Of a DNA stretch of 64,000 bases, positions 43,477 to 51,724 are shown piece by piece (positions within the stretch are counted from its first letter, which is position 1; each line of letters starts with the position of its first letter). Below the pieces are notes generated by a model. The model was not told where the DNA came from. It searched no databases and saw nothing but the letters and a program-made list of their open reading frames with translations. Position numbers and translations under genes: made by a program. The DNA is taken from contig JBBAUA010000002.1 in assembly GCA_040398465.1 (NCBI GenBank), positions 62,001 through 126,000 on the forward strand, in the 5' to 3' direction. The DNA comes from UBA7672 sp040398465 (GTDB taxonomy: Bacteria > Pseudomonadota > Alphaproteobacteria > Caulobacterales > Hyphomonadaceae).

Positions 43477-44931
43477 TCAGTTCATTTCCGAAATGGTAAC
43501 CAGTGTCGAATCGAGCGCTGCGATGGCTGGCTCCGCGGTGGAGGGGCGCTCGTTGGCGAAGGCGGAGAAGATGAGGGTCTGGCCGCTCTTCGTGAGCATG
43601 AAGCCGGCGAGGGCGGATGTGCCCATCAGCGTGCCGGTCTTGGCGAAGATGCGTCCTTCGAGCGATGTGCCGGTGAAGCGGCGGCGCACGGTGCCATCGA
43701 CACCGCCGATGGGCAGGGTCGCGCGGAAGGCGTCGCTCCACGGCTGTTGCGTGGTCCAGCTCAGGAGCGTGGCGACGGTGCGCGGCGTAACGCGGTTGTA
43801 GACGGACATGCCGGAGCCATCGAACAGGTCCCACGACCAGCGCGGGATGGCGATGTCGGCGAGCATGGTCTCGACTGCGGCGAGGCCGGCTTCGCGCGAT
43901 CCGTCCCCCGTTGTGAGGCCGACGCGGCGGAGCAGGAGTTCGGCGTGGAGGTTCTGGCTCTGCTTGTTGAGGAAGGTGACGTTGTCGATGAGAGGCGCGG
44001 GGACGAGGCGCGCGATCTCGACACCGGGGCGGGGCGAGGTGAATTCGGTTGCGCTGGTGTCGAAGAGTTTCAGCGGGCGGTAGCGCGCCTCGATGCCGTC
44101 GGTGACGGCGACGCCGCGTGCTTCGAGCAGGGCGGACAGGCGCATGGCGGCAGCCCAGGCGGGATCGTGCACGGCGACGGGAAGCGTGAGCGGCGGGGCG
44201 CCTGCCTTGATGCGGCCGTAGACGCGGATGGCGGTGTCGCCGGGGATGCGCTCGGCGAGGATGAGGGTTTCGAGTTCGGAATCCGCGGCGATGGTGTCGA
44301 CGTGGTTGTCGATGTCGTAGAGTTCGGGCGGAGCGCGATAGGCGATCTCGCCCTGCGCGCCGTTCTGCGGGCCGGGTGCGACGACGAGCGTCACTTCGTT
44401 GCTGTTGACGGTGAGCGCGGAAACGGGCTCGCCCGAGCGGGTGACGATGTCATCGAGGCTCCAGCCCGGCGGCCAGGGTTCGCGCGAATAGAGCGTCTCG
44501 TCGGCGACGATGGTTTCGACTTCGGTGATGCCGTTGGAGAGCACGGCGTCGGCGAGGGTCGAGAGACAGTTACGTTCGCAATCCAGCGCGTCGATCAGCG
44601 TGGCGTCGCCGGCGCCGACGAGGAAGAGCGTGGGCGGGGCGCCTTCGGCGGTGATGAGGCGGAGGGATGTGCCGCGCGCGGGGTCTGGCTGCGACATGTC
44701 GCCGAGCGTGTGGAAGGCGGCGGCGACGGTGAAGAGTTTTGTGTTCGAGCCGGGAAGGAAGCGCTGGTCGGGATTGATGGCGATCAGTTCGCGGCCGTCG
44801 AGCGTGGTGACGACGAGGCCCCAGCGCGTGCCTTCGAGGCCGGGTGCGTCCAGCTGATCGCGGGCGCGGTCCGAGAGGGAGGCGCAGGCGGTCAGGGCAA
44901 GGGTGGCAAGAAGGGAGAGGAAGACTCGCAT
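43477..44931 (-). CDS. dacB: D-alanyl-D-alanine carboxypeptidase/endopeptidase (PBP4, DacB)
   Basis: A 484-residue class C low-molecular-weight penicillin-binding protein with a lipoprotein-like signal (TLALTAC). The nucleophile motif SNTK is at residues 62-65, SGMSVYN is the SxN region, and KTGT lies near residue 430. A large insert between the first two motifs is typical of PBP4. It trims peptide cross-links in the periplasm. The gene is divergent from phospholipase C with only 62 bases between the starts. Confidence 0.92.
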   Translation of the reverse strand: MRVFLSLLATLALTACASLSDRARDQLDAPGLEGTRWGLVVTTLDGRELIAINPDQRFLPGSNTKLFTVAAAFHTLGDMSQPDPARGTSLRLITAEGAPPTLFLVGAGDATLIDALDCERNCLSTLADAVLSNGITEVETIVADETLYSREPWPPGWSLDDIVTRSGEPVSALTVNSNEVTLVVAPGPQNGAQGEIAYRAPPELYDIDNHVDTIAADSELETLILAERIPGDTAIRVYGRIKAGAPPLTLPVAVHDPAWAAAMRLSALLEARGVAVTDGIEARYRPLKLFDTSATEFTSPRPGVEIARLVPAPLIDNVTFLNKQSQNLHAELLLRRVGLTTGDGSREAGLAAVETMLADIAIPRWSWDLFDGSGMSVYNRVTPRTVATLLSWTTQQPWSDAFRATLPIGGVDGTVRRRFTGTSLEGRIFAKTGTLMGTSALAGFMLTKSGQTLIFSAFANERPSTAEPAIAALDSTLVTISEMN

Positions 44932-44993
44932 CGGCTGACCCTAACGAGGCTTTCCCAAACGGAAAGCCGGTTCGTGCTGAGAAGGACATGACC

Positions 44994-47114
44994 ATGTCAC
45001 GGGGAAGCGATAGCGTGCCCGCCATGACACAGATTGATCGACGCAGACTTCTGGCTCTTGGCGCGGCTTCGCTGGCTCTGCCGGCGGCTATCCAGAATGC
45101 GTGGGCGATTGAAGCGAAGTCGGTGACGGGGACGATCCAGGACGTCGAGCACGTGGTGATCCTGATGCAGGAGAACCGGTCGTTCGATCACTACTTCGGG
45201 ACGATGAATGGCGTGCGCGGATTCGGGGACCGGTTTCCGGTTCCACTGCCGGGCGGGCGCACGGTGTGGGCGCAGGGGCACACCAAGACTGCGCCGCCGG
45301 TGATCGCGCCCTTTCCGCTCAACACGCAGCAGACATTCGCGCACATGCGGGTGGAGGGCACGCCGCATTCGTGGGCGGATGCGCAGTATGCCTGGGACCA
45401 CGGCCGGATGACCAACTGGCCGGACCAGAAGCATCCGCATGCGATGGGCCATTACGAGCAGGCGGACATTCCGTTCCAGTGGGCGCTCGCGAATGCGTTC
45501 ACGATCTGCGATGCGTATCACTGCTCGTTCCCCGGCGGCACGAATACCAACCGGCTGTTCCTGTGGACCGGCACGAATGACGGCGCGGGGACGCGCGGCG
45601 GGCCTTCGATCTCCAACTCGCACGACACGCTGCCGGACAAGCAGCCTGAAGCTAAGACGCCCTATACGTGGACGACCTATCCCGAGCGGCTGGAGGCGGC
45701 GGGGATAAGCTGGAAGATCTACGAGGACATGGCGGACAATTTTGGCGACAATCCGCTGGTCGGCTTCAAGGCGTATCGCGATAGCCTGGCGGGGACAGGC
45801 AATCCGGCGCTGGCGGCGAAGGGTCTGGCGACGCAGCATCTCGATGTGCTGCTCAGCGATGTGAAGGGGGGGACTTTGCCGCAGGTGTCGTGGGTGATCT
45901 CGCCCGCGGCGGACAGCGAGCATCCGGGGCCGTCGAGCCCGGCGCAGGGGGCGGACTATGTCGCACGCGTTCTGGATGCGCTTACCAGCAATCCCGAGGT
46001 GTGGGCGAAGACGGTACTCTTGATCAACTTCGATGAGAATGACGGCTTCTTCGATCATGTGCCGCCGCCTGCGCCGCCTTCGAAAGATGCGGACGGCCGG
46101 ATGCTCGGTGGATCGACCGTGGACACGGCGGGCGAGTATCACACGGTGCGGGTCGAGAGCGAGACGAAGGCGGAGCGCGATGACCTGATGGGGCGGCCTT
46201 ACGGGCTGGGCCCGCGCGTGCCGATGTATGTGGTCTCGCCCTTCTCGCGTGGCGGGTTCGTGAATTCGGAAGTGTTCGACCATACGTCGGTGATCCGCTT
46301 TCTCGAGACGCGGTTTGGCGTGATGGAGCCAAACATCTCGGCGTGGCGCCGCGCGGTGTGCGGCGACCTTACGAGCTGTTTCGATTTCAAGACGCCGAAT
46401 GCGGTGGTGGCGGCGTTGCCGGTAACGGGCGAGTTGTCGGCAAAAGCCGCGGCGCTGCCTAAGCGCACGACGCCGCCGACGCCGGGAACTGTCACTGCGC
46501 CGATGCAGGCAAGCGGGGTGAAGCCGTCTCGGGCTCTGCCTTATCGGTTCAGGATTGTAGAAGTGACCGTGGACCGGCCGGCGTTCCATTTCATCAACAC
46601 AGGCGAGGCGGGCGTGGTGTTCCACGTCCATGACTTGCGCGATCCCGCCGCGCCGCCACGGCGTTACACGGTGAGCCCGCTGACCGGACTTGTCGGCGAG
46701 TGGGCTGTCGGGCCTTATGACCTCGCCGTCTTCGGGCCCAATGGATTCTACAGGCGCTATGCTGGCGCAGGCGGTAAGAACGCGACCGCGGTGGAAGCGC
46801 GATTTGTCGAGGGCAAGCCCGAGGTCGAGCTGAGCGTCCGCGGTGTCGCGGATGGCGACGCGCTGAGTGTCATTTCGGAAGGCTATCCGGGTACGCTGGC
46901 CGGGTGGACGTACCGCCCGAAGGGACGTCGTGAGAATGCTGCGCACCGCGCCCATGCGTGGAACCTCGCGGTCACGCACGGCTGGTATGACTTCACGGTT
47001 CGAAGAGCCGCGGATCCAACCTGGCTGCGCAGGTTTGCCGGGCGGCACGAGACAGGAGCCGATGGCTTCACTGATCCGGCCATCGGCGGTGCTGCTGTGA
47101 TGGCGTGGGCGTGA
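44994..47114 (+). CDS. plcC: Phosphocholine-specific phospholipase C
   Basis: A 706-residue secreted phospholipase C of the acid-phosphatase-like family. A twin-arginine signal (DRRRLLALGAASLALPAA) leads, then the catalytic domain with VVILMQENRSFDHYFGTM, CSFPGGTNTNRLFLWTG, INFDENDGFFDHVPPP, and two C-terminal PlcC-specific beta domains. It hydrolyses phosphatidylcholine or sphingomyelin to phosphocholine; in a free-living bacterium this feeds on host or environmental lipids and on its own membrane under phosphate limitation. The ATG at 44994 has AAGGA seven bases upstream; ATGs at 44988 and 45024 are alternatives. Gene symbol by similarity. Confidence 0.93.
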   Translation: MSRGSDSVPAMTQIDRRRLLALGAASLALPAAIQNAWAIEAKSVTGTIQDVEHVVILMQENRSFDHYFGTMNGVRGFGDRFPVPLPGGRTVWAQGHTKTAPPVIAPFPLNTQQTFAHMRVEGTPHSWADAQYAWDHGRMTNWPDQKHPHAMGHYEQADIPFQWALANAFTICDAYHCSFPGGTNTNRLFLWTGTNDGAGTRGGPSISNSHDTLPDKQPEAKTPYTWTTYPERLEAAGISWKIYEDMADNFGDNPLVGFKAYRDSLAGTGNPALAAKGLATQHLDVLLSDVKGGTLPQVSWVISPAADSEHPGPSSPAQGADYVARVLDALTSNPEVWAKTVLLINFDENDGFFDHVPPPAPPSKDADGRMLGGSTVDTAGEYHTVRVESETKAERDDLMGRPYGLGPRVPMYVVSPFSRGGFVNSEVFDHTSVIRFLETRFGVMEPNISAWRRAVCGDLTSCFDFKTPNAVVAALPVTGELSAKAAALPKRTTPPTPGTVTAPMQASGVKPSRALPYRFRIVEVTVDRPAFHFINTGEAGVVFHVHDLRDPAAPPRRYTVSPLTGLVGEWAVGPYDLAVFGPNGFYRRYAGAGGKNATAVEARFVEGKPEVELSVRGVADGDALSVISEGYPGTLAGWTYRPKGRRENAAHRAHAWNLAVTHGWYDFTVRRAADPTWLRRFAGRHETGADGFTDPAIGGAAVMAWA

Positions 47115-47416
47115 CCGCGGATCTCGCAAGCTATCGCGAGCGATGGATCGGGTGGGTGCAGGACCCGCTCATCGCGACGCATGGCCTGACGTTCGACCGG
47201 ACGCCTGCGGGGTTGATCGTCGCGCCGGCTGGCAAGGTGCGGGTGTGTGCGTGGCATGCGGACTTCGAGGAGCGGCCGACATGCTTTGTGGATGTGGAAA
47301 CTGTCGCGGAGGCGGCGCGGGTTTGCGCGGGGCTGTTCGAGGCGTGCGGGTGGAATGTGGATTTTGCGACCGCGCATGATGATGCGGGCGGGGTCGTGGC
47401 CCCGCCGCCGTATTGA
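47105..47416 (+). CDS. Hypothetical protein overlapping plcC
   Basis: A 103-residue protein, start GTG at 47105 or 47111, overlapping the 3' end of plcC by ten or four bases. It has a helix-strand pattern (ASYRERWIGWVQDPL, LIVAPAGKVRVCAWHADF, FVDVETVAEAARVCAGLFEACG) but no family that I recognise. Translation coupling to plcC suggests a shared role, unproven. Confidence 0.5.
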   Translation: MGVTADLASYRERWIGWVQDPLIATHGLTFDRTPAGLIVAPAGKVRVCAWHADFEERPTCFVDVETVAEAARVCAGLFEACGWNVDFATAHDDAGGVVAPPPY

Positions 47417-47448
47417 GCCGACATCGCGCCGTTCGCCGCGCCGGCCCG

Positions 47449-47483
47449 AAAAAGAAAGTGGCGCCAGGTCCCCCCAGCGCCAC
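47449..47483 (-). terminator. Intrinsic terminator after glnA
   Basis: On the minus strand GTGGCGC pairs with GCGCCAC (47477-47483 with 47458-47464) across a 12-base loop, followed by TTTCTTTTT at 47449-47457. It lies about 40 bases past the glnA stop. On the plus strand only CTTTG follows, so it works mainly for glnA. Confidence 0.85.
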
Positions 47484-47521
47484 CTTTGCCCCCCGGCAAG
47501 TCTGACTGATCGACGTCGGGA

Positions 47522-48925
47522 TCAGTACTTGTAGTACATGTCGAATTCGACCGGGTGCGGGTGCATGTCCACGCGCATCACGTCTTCCATCTTGAGGTCG
47601 ATGTACGAGTCGATGAAGTCGTCGTCCATCACGCCGCCGGCCTTGAGGAAGTCGCGGTCGCCGTCGAGGCTCTTGAGGGCTTCGCGCAGCGAGCCGCAGA
47701 CGGTCGGGATGTTCTTCAGCTCTTCCGGCGGAAGGGCGTAGAGATCCTTGTCCATCGACGGGCCCGGATCGATCTTCTTCGCGATGCCGTCGAGGCCGGC
47801 CATCATCAGGGCGGTGAAGGTGAGGTAGGGGTTCGAGGCGGGGTCCGGGAAGCGGACCTCGATGCGCTTGCCCTTCGGGTTCGGGGTCCATGGAATACGG
47901 ACCGAGGCCGAACGGTTGCGGGCCGAGTAGGCCAGCAGGACGGGTGCCTCATAGCCCGGGACGAGGCGCTTGTAGGAGTTGGTGGTGGCGTTCGAGAAGG
48001 CGTTGATCGCCTTCGCGTGCTTGATGATGCCGCCGATGTACCAGAGGCATTCCTGCGAGAGGTCGGCGTATTTGTCGCCGGCGAAGAGCGGCTTGCCGTC
48101 GCGCCAGATCGACTGGTGGACGTGCATGCCCGAGCCGTTGTCCTTGTAGTAGGGCTTCGGCATGAAGGTGGCGGTCTTGCCGTAAGAGTGCGCGACGTTG
48201 TGCACGATGTATTTGTAGAGCTGCATGTTGTCGGCCATCTGGACCAACGTGTTGAACTTCATGCCGAGCTCGTGCTGCGCGGGGGCGACCTCGTGGTGGT
48301 GCTTTTCCGGCTGGAGGCCGAGTTCGGCCATCAGCGTCAGCATTTCCGAGCGCATGTCCTGCAGCGAGTCGATCGGGGGCACGGGGAAGTAGCCGCCTTT
48401 CGGACCCGGGCGGTGGCCCATGTTGCCGCCTTCATACTGCTTGCCGGTGTTGTACGGCAGCTCGCGGTCGTCGAACGAATAGCCCGTGTTGTTGGGGTCC
48501 GTGTTCCAGCGCACGTCGTCGAACACGAAGAACTCGGCTTCCGGGCCGAAGAAGGCGGTGTCGCCGATGCCCGAGGATTTCAGGAAGTTCTCCGCCTTCT
48601 TCGCCATCATCCGTGGGTCGCGGTTGTAGGCGGTGTTGTCGTTCGGATTGAGAATGTCGCACATGATGGCGAGCGTCGTGTTCTGGAAGAACGGGTCGAT
48701 GCGCGCCGAGGACGGGTCCGGCATCAGAAGCATGTCGGACTCGTTGATCGCCTTCCAGCCCGCGATCGAGGAGCCGTCGAACATCGTGCCGTCGACGAAC
48801 AGATCCTTGTCGACCATCGAGAGGTCGAAGGTGACGTGCTGCATCTTACCGCGAATGTCGGTGAAGCGCAGGTCGACGTACTGGACGTCTTTTTCCTTGA
48901 TGGTCTTGAAGATTTGGTCGGACAC
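47522..48925 (-). CDS. glnA: Glutamine synthetase, type I
   Basis: A 467-residue GS-I that condenses glutamate and ammonia to glutamine. The metal and ATP motifs are intact (FDGSSIAGWKAINESDMLL, GPEAEFFVFD, NPYKRL-type SYKRLVPGYEAPV). The adenylylation site is Tyr396 in DLYALPPEE, so activity should be controlled by GlnE and PII. The start is GTG at 48925, with GGAGG five bases upstream. It lies 78 bases after glnB with a hairpin between them, and ends at a terminator. Confidence 0.97.
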   Translation of the reverse strand: MSDQIFKTIKEKDVQYVDLRFTDIRGKMQHVTFDLSMVDKDLFVDGTMFDGSSIAGWKAINESDMLLMPDPSSARIDPFFQNTTLAIMCDILNPNDNTAYNRDPRMMAKKAENFLKSSGIGDTAFFGPEAEFFVFDDVRWNTDPNNTGYSFDDRELPYNTGKQYEGGNMGHRPGPKGGYFPVPPIDSLQDMRSEMLTLMAELGLQPEKHHHEVAPAQHELGMKFNTLVQMADNMQLYKYIVHNVAHSYGKTATFMPKPYYKDNGSGMHVHQSIWRDGKPLFAGDKYADLSQECLWYIGGIIKHAKAINAFSNATTNSYKRLVPGYEAPVLLAYSARNRSASVRIPWTPNPKGKRIEVRFPDPASNPYLTFTALMMAGLDGIAKKIDPGPSMDKDLYALPPEELKNIPTVCGSLREALKSLDGDRDFLKAGGVMDDDFIDSYIDLKMEDVMRVDMHPHPVEFDMYYKY

Positions 48926-48945
48926 CTAGTCCCTCCGTTTCACCC

Positions 48946-48974
48946 CGGCCCTCCTGAGTATCCAGGAGGGGCCG
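48946..48974 (-). other. Intercistronic hairpin between glnB and glnA
   Basis: An 11-bp GC-rich stem with one extra base (48946-48956 with 48963-48974) and a 6-base loop. In the glnB-glnA direction no T-run follows, so it is probably an RNA processing or stabilising element that sets the glnA to glnB ratio. Read on the other strand it is followed by ATTTTTG, but no plus-strand gene ends there. Confidence 0.6.
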
Positions 48975-49003
48975 ATCCATTTTTGAAGTTGTCGCTCAGA
49001 AAA

Positions 49004-49342
49004 TCAGATCGCCTGGTCGCCCGTCTCGCCGGTGCGGATGCGGATGACCTCGGTGATTTCGGAGACGAATATCTTCCCGTCGCCGATCTTGCCAGTGTGT
49101 GCCGACTTCGTGATGGCGCCGAGGGCTGCTTCAAGTTGCCCGTCGGAGACGACGACTTCGATCTTCAGCTTGGGCAGGAAGTCCACGATGTATTCGGCGC
49201 CGCGATAGAGTTCGGTGTGGCCGCGCTGACGGCCGAAGCCCTTGGCCTCGATGACTGTCATGCCCTGGAGGCCGACACCGTGAAGGGCTTCCTTCACCTC
49301 ATCTAGCTTGAAGGGCTTTATGATCGCTTCGATCTTCTTCAT
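49004..49342 (-). CDS. glnB: Nitrogen regulatory protein P-II
   Basis: A 112-residue PII signal protein that reports 2-oxoglutarate, ATP and glutamine levels. The T-loop carries the uridylylation Tyr51 in ELYRGAEYIVDF, and the C-terminal signature GKIGDGKIFVSEI is present. It directs adenylylation of the glutamine synthetase encoded just downstream. Its leader contains a stem CCCCGC/GCGGGG (49400-49423). Confidence 0.96.
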   Translation of the reverse strand: MKKIEAIIKPFKLDEVKEALHGVGLQGMTVIEAKGFGRQRGHTELYRGAEYIVDFLPKLKIEVVVSDGQLEAALGAITKSAHTGKIGDGKIFVSEITEVIRIRTGETGDQAI

Positions 49343-49438
49343 GCGGTGTCCCCTTTGATCCCCATCTCGACGGGGCGCCGCTACGGCTTCGGAAAACGTC
49401 CCCGCTCATGCACGATGGCGGGGGAGGGGAGTAGGGAG

Positions 49439-49487
49439 GGCGCCTGAAGATCGTGCGTCAAGGCTGGAGGCGCCTGAAAAGCGTGCG
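49439..49487. promoter_or_regulatory. Direct repeats upstream of glnB
   Basis: GGCGCCTGAA occurs at 49439-49448 and 49469-49478, exactly 30 bases apart, each extended by a similar CGTGCG. Further GGCGCC palindromes lie at 49374, 49505 and 49533. A spacing near three helical turns in the glnB control region fits a pair of regulator sites, but GGCGCC is also easy to get in GC-rich DNA. Confidence 0.35.
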
Positions 49488-49595
49488 GTGCTGGCGCGAT
49501 ATTGGGCGCCGCGCTCTTGTCTTATCCACAGAGGCGCCCGGGAACGCTCCATGTTATGCAGCTGAATCCCCAATGATCACGGACCTTTCTGCGAC

Positions 49596-50135
49596 ATGAT
49601 CTACCTGATCCGACATGGCGAACCGGCTGGAAGCTGGGGCGCACATCCGAATCCCGGCCTGACCGAGCTCGGGACGCGGCAGGCTTTCGCTGCAGCAGAG
49701 ACCCTTGCCAGCGCGGGGGCAAAATGGGCCGTCACCTCGCCGCTGGCGCGCAGCCGGGAGACCGCGGCGCAGTTCGAGAAGCTGATGGAAACCCATGCCC
49801 GGATTGAGACGGGGGTGGGAGAGATCATCACCCCGCCGGGCGCCGCTGATCGCGCGGCGTGGCTGCAGGGCGTCATGACGGGTACGTGGGCTTCGGCCGG
49901 GGATGAACTGCAGGCCTGGAGACAAAGCGTGCTTGCAGCGGTGGAGAAGCTGCCTGACGAAACGGCGGCGTTTTCGCACTTCATCGCGATCAATGTGGTG
50001 GTGGGATTGCTGACCGGGGATGACCGCGTCGTGGTGTTCAAACCGGGGCATGCGTCGATCACCAGGCTGTCGCGCGTGGGCGGGAAGCTTCGCGTGGTGG
50101 AGCTTGGTGCAGAGGCGGCGACCGTGGTGACGTAG
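49596..50135 (+). CDS. Histidine phosphatase family protein
   Basis: A 179-residue protein of the phosphoglycerate-mutase-like branch. The phosphorylated His is in LIRHGEPAG (about residues 4-12), the second Arg-containing block in SPLARSRETAAQ, and a Glu/His pair in the middle. The C-terminal His is in FSHFIAINVVVG. Substrate not evident. It is divergent from glnB, with a 253-bp gap that also contains a perfect DnaA-box 9-mer (49522-49530), probably by chance. Confidence 0.85.
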   Translation: MIYLIRHGEPAGSWGAHPNPGLTELGTRQAFAAAETLASAGAKWAVTSPLARSRETAAQFEKLMETHARIETGVGEIITPPGAADRAAWLQGVMTGTWASAGDELQAWRQSVLAAVEKLPDETAAFSHFIAINVVVGLLTGDDRVVVFKPGHASITRLSRVGGKLRVVELGAEAATVVT

Positions 50136-50218
50136 CGGTTCGATCACGAAACGCTGCGTGGGGAACCGGTCCCCCTCCTGTGCTCCCACTTTCAGAGCAA
50201 GACAGATGGGGGTCTCGC

Positions 50219-51607
50219 TCAACGCTTACTGATCGTGCGATGGCGCTTCCGGAAGACGAAGTAGGCGATGACCACGACGACGAGGCACGTTGTCGAGGCG
50301 ATGAGTTCGTAGCGGCTGCCGGGCTGGAGGGACATGGCGATGAGGACGGCGGCCATCGCGGCGAGGACGATGTATCCGCTCCAGGGGTAGAGCCAGGTCT
50401 TCAGTTTCAGCTGCTCAGGCGGTGTCTTCGGGCGGAGGATGAGGTGGGAGATGACTACCGGCATGTAGACGAAGATCATCAGGGCGCCTGAGGCGCTGAT
50501 GAGGAAGCCGAACAGGTCTTTCGGGAAGAAGGCTTCTAGCGCGACGGCTGCGAGCGCGATGGCGGCGCCGATAAGGATTGCGCGGGAGGGGACGCCGCGC
50601 TTGTCGACCTGCACGATCCAGCGCGGGGCGTCGCCGCGTCCGGCGAGGGTGAACATGATGCGCGAGGCGACGTAGATGCCCGAGTTCAGACAGGACAGAA
50701 CGGCGACAAGGACGATGACGTCCATGGCGAGGCCGGCGCCGGGGATGCCGACCTTGTCCAAGGCCATGGTGAACGGGGACATCCGCTGGACGGCGGCCTG
50801 TTCCGCGATCTCGCGCCAGGGGACGACGGCGACGATCAAGGCGATCGAGACGACGTAGAAGAGCAGGATGCGGAAGATCAGCACGGTGGTGAGGTTGGCG
50901 ATTGTCTTCTCGCCTTCGTGTGCTTCGGCTGCGGCGACCGTGGCGATCTCCGCGCCGACGAGGGTGAAGATCAGCGAGGTGACGCCAGCGACGACGGGCA
51001 GCCAGCCCATGGGCGCGAAGCCGCCATCGTTCGTCCAGTTGCTGAACGTCATGCCGCCGGTTGGGTTCACGCCGAGCGCGTAGCTGAGCGCGATGACGAT
51101 GAAGGCGATGATCGCGGCGACCTTGATGGACGAGAACCAGAACTCGAACTCGCCGAAATTGCGGGTGGAGAGGAGGTTGGAGGCGGTGAGCAAGACGGTG
51201 AGGACGAGGCCGGTGACCCAGGTGGGGATGTCGGGTAGCCAGGGCTTGATGATGCTTGCGCCGGCGATTGCTTCGAAGGCGACGACGATCACCCAGAAAT
51301 ACCAGTAGAGCCATCCGGAAGTGAAGCCCGCGAGGTTGCCCATGGCAAGGCGCGGGAATTCGGTGAAGGCGCCTGTGTCGGGATAGGCCATGGCCATCTC
51401 GCCGAGCATGCGCATCACGAACAGCACGATCAGCCCGGTGAGGATGTAGCTGACGATGACAGCGGGGCCGATGGCGGCGATGGCGTTGATCGAGTTGACG
51501 AACAGGCCAGCGCCGATGATGCCGCCGATGGAGATCATCGCGATATGCCGCGTGCGCAGGGAGCGCGCGAGCTTCGGCGTCTCGGCGGCTAGCGCTGCAT
51601 CAGCCAA
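50219..51607 (-). CDS. Amino-acid permease (APC superfamily)
   Basis: A 462-residue transporter with about twelve membrane segments. The first one carries the APC hallmark ISIGGIIGAGLFVNS, and later GEMAMAYPDTGAFTEFP and TLVGAEIATVAAAEA match the AAT family (GABA, aromatic or basic amino acid permeases). The start is inferred as TTG at 51607 since GGGGA lies just upstream and homologous sequence begins near there; the extension to 51847 overlaps the divergent gene. Substrate cannot be fixed. Confidence 0.88.
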   Translation of the reverse strand: MADAALAAETPKLARSLRTRHIAMISIGGIIGAGLFVNSINAIAAIGPAVIVSYILTGLIVLFVMRMLGEMAMAYPDTGAFTEFPRLAMGNLAGFTSGWLYWYFWVIVVAFEAIAGASIIKPWLPDIPTWVTGLVLTVLLTASNLLSTRNFGEFEFWFSSIKVAAIIAFIVIALSYALGVNPTGGMTFSNWTNDGGFAPMGWLPVVAGVTSLIFTLVGAEIATVAAAEAHEGEKTIANLTTVLIFRILLFYVVSIALIVAVVPWREIAEQAAVQRMSPFTMALDKVGIPGAGLAMDVIVLVAVLSCLNSGIYVASRIMFTLAGRGDAPRWIVQVDKRGVPSRAILIGAAIALAAVALEAFFPKDLFGFLISASGALMIFVYMPVVISHLILRPKTPPEQLKLKTWLYPWSGYIVLAAMAAVLIAMSLQPGSRYELIASTTCLVVVVIAYFVFRKRHRTISKR

Positions 51608-51724
51608 TGGAATCCCCGTACCGGAAAGAGAGTTGGACCCTACCGGCGCCTTCGGGCCGTGCAAGCGCGAAGACGTCCAAAGAAAAGGCTCGCGACTTGG
51701 CCGCAACGCATTACATTTCAATCC

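Noticed and set aside
44997..47129. 710-codon open frame antisense to plcC
   Set aside because: Arg/His-rich, no domain pattern, covered entirely by a real gene.
47555..49306. 583-codon open frame antisense to glnA and glnB
   Set aside because: Val/Glu/Arg-rich shadow of two well-identified genes.
49522..49530. Perfect DnaA-box 9-mer TTATCCACA near glnB
   Set aside because: A single copy in 64 kb is close to what chance gives, and no cluster, AT-rich region or origin-linked gene is nearby.
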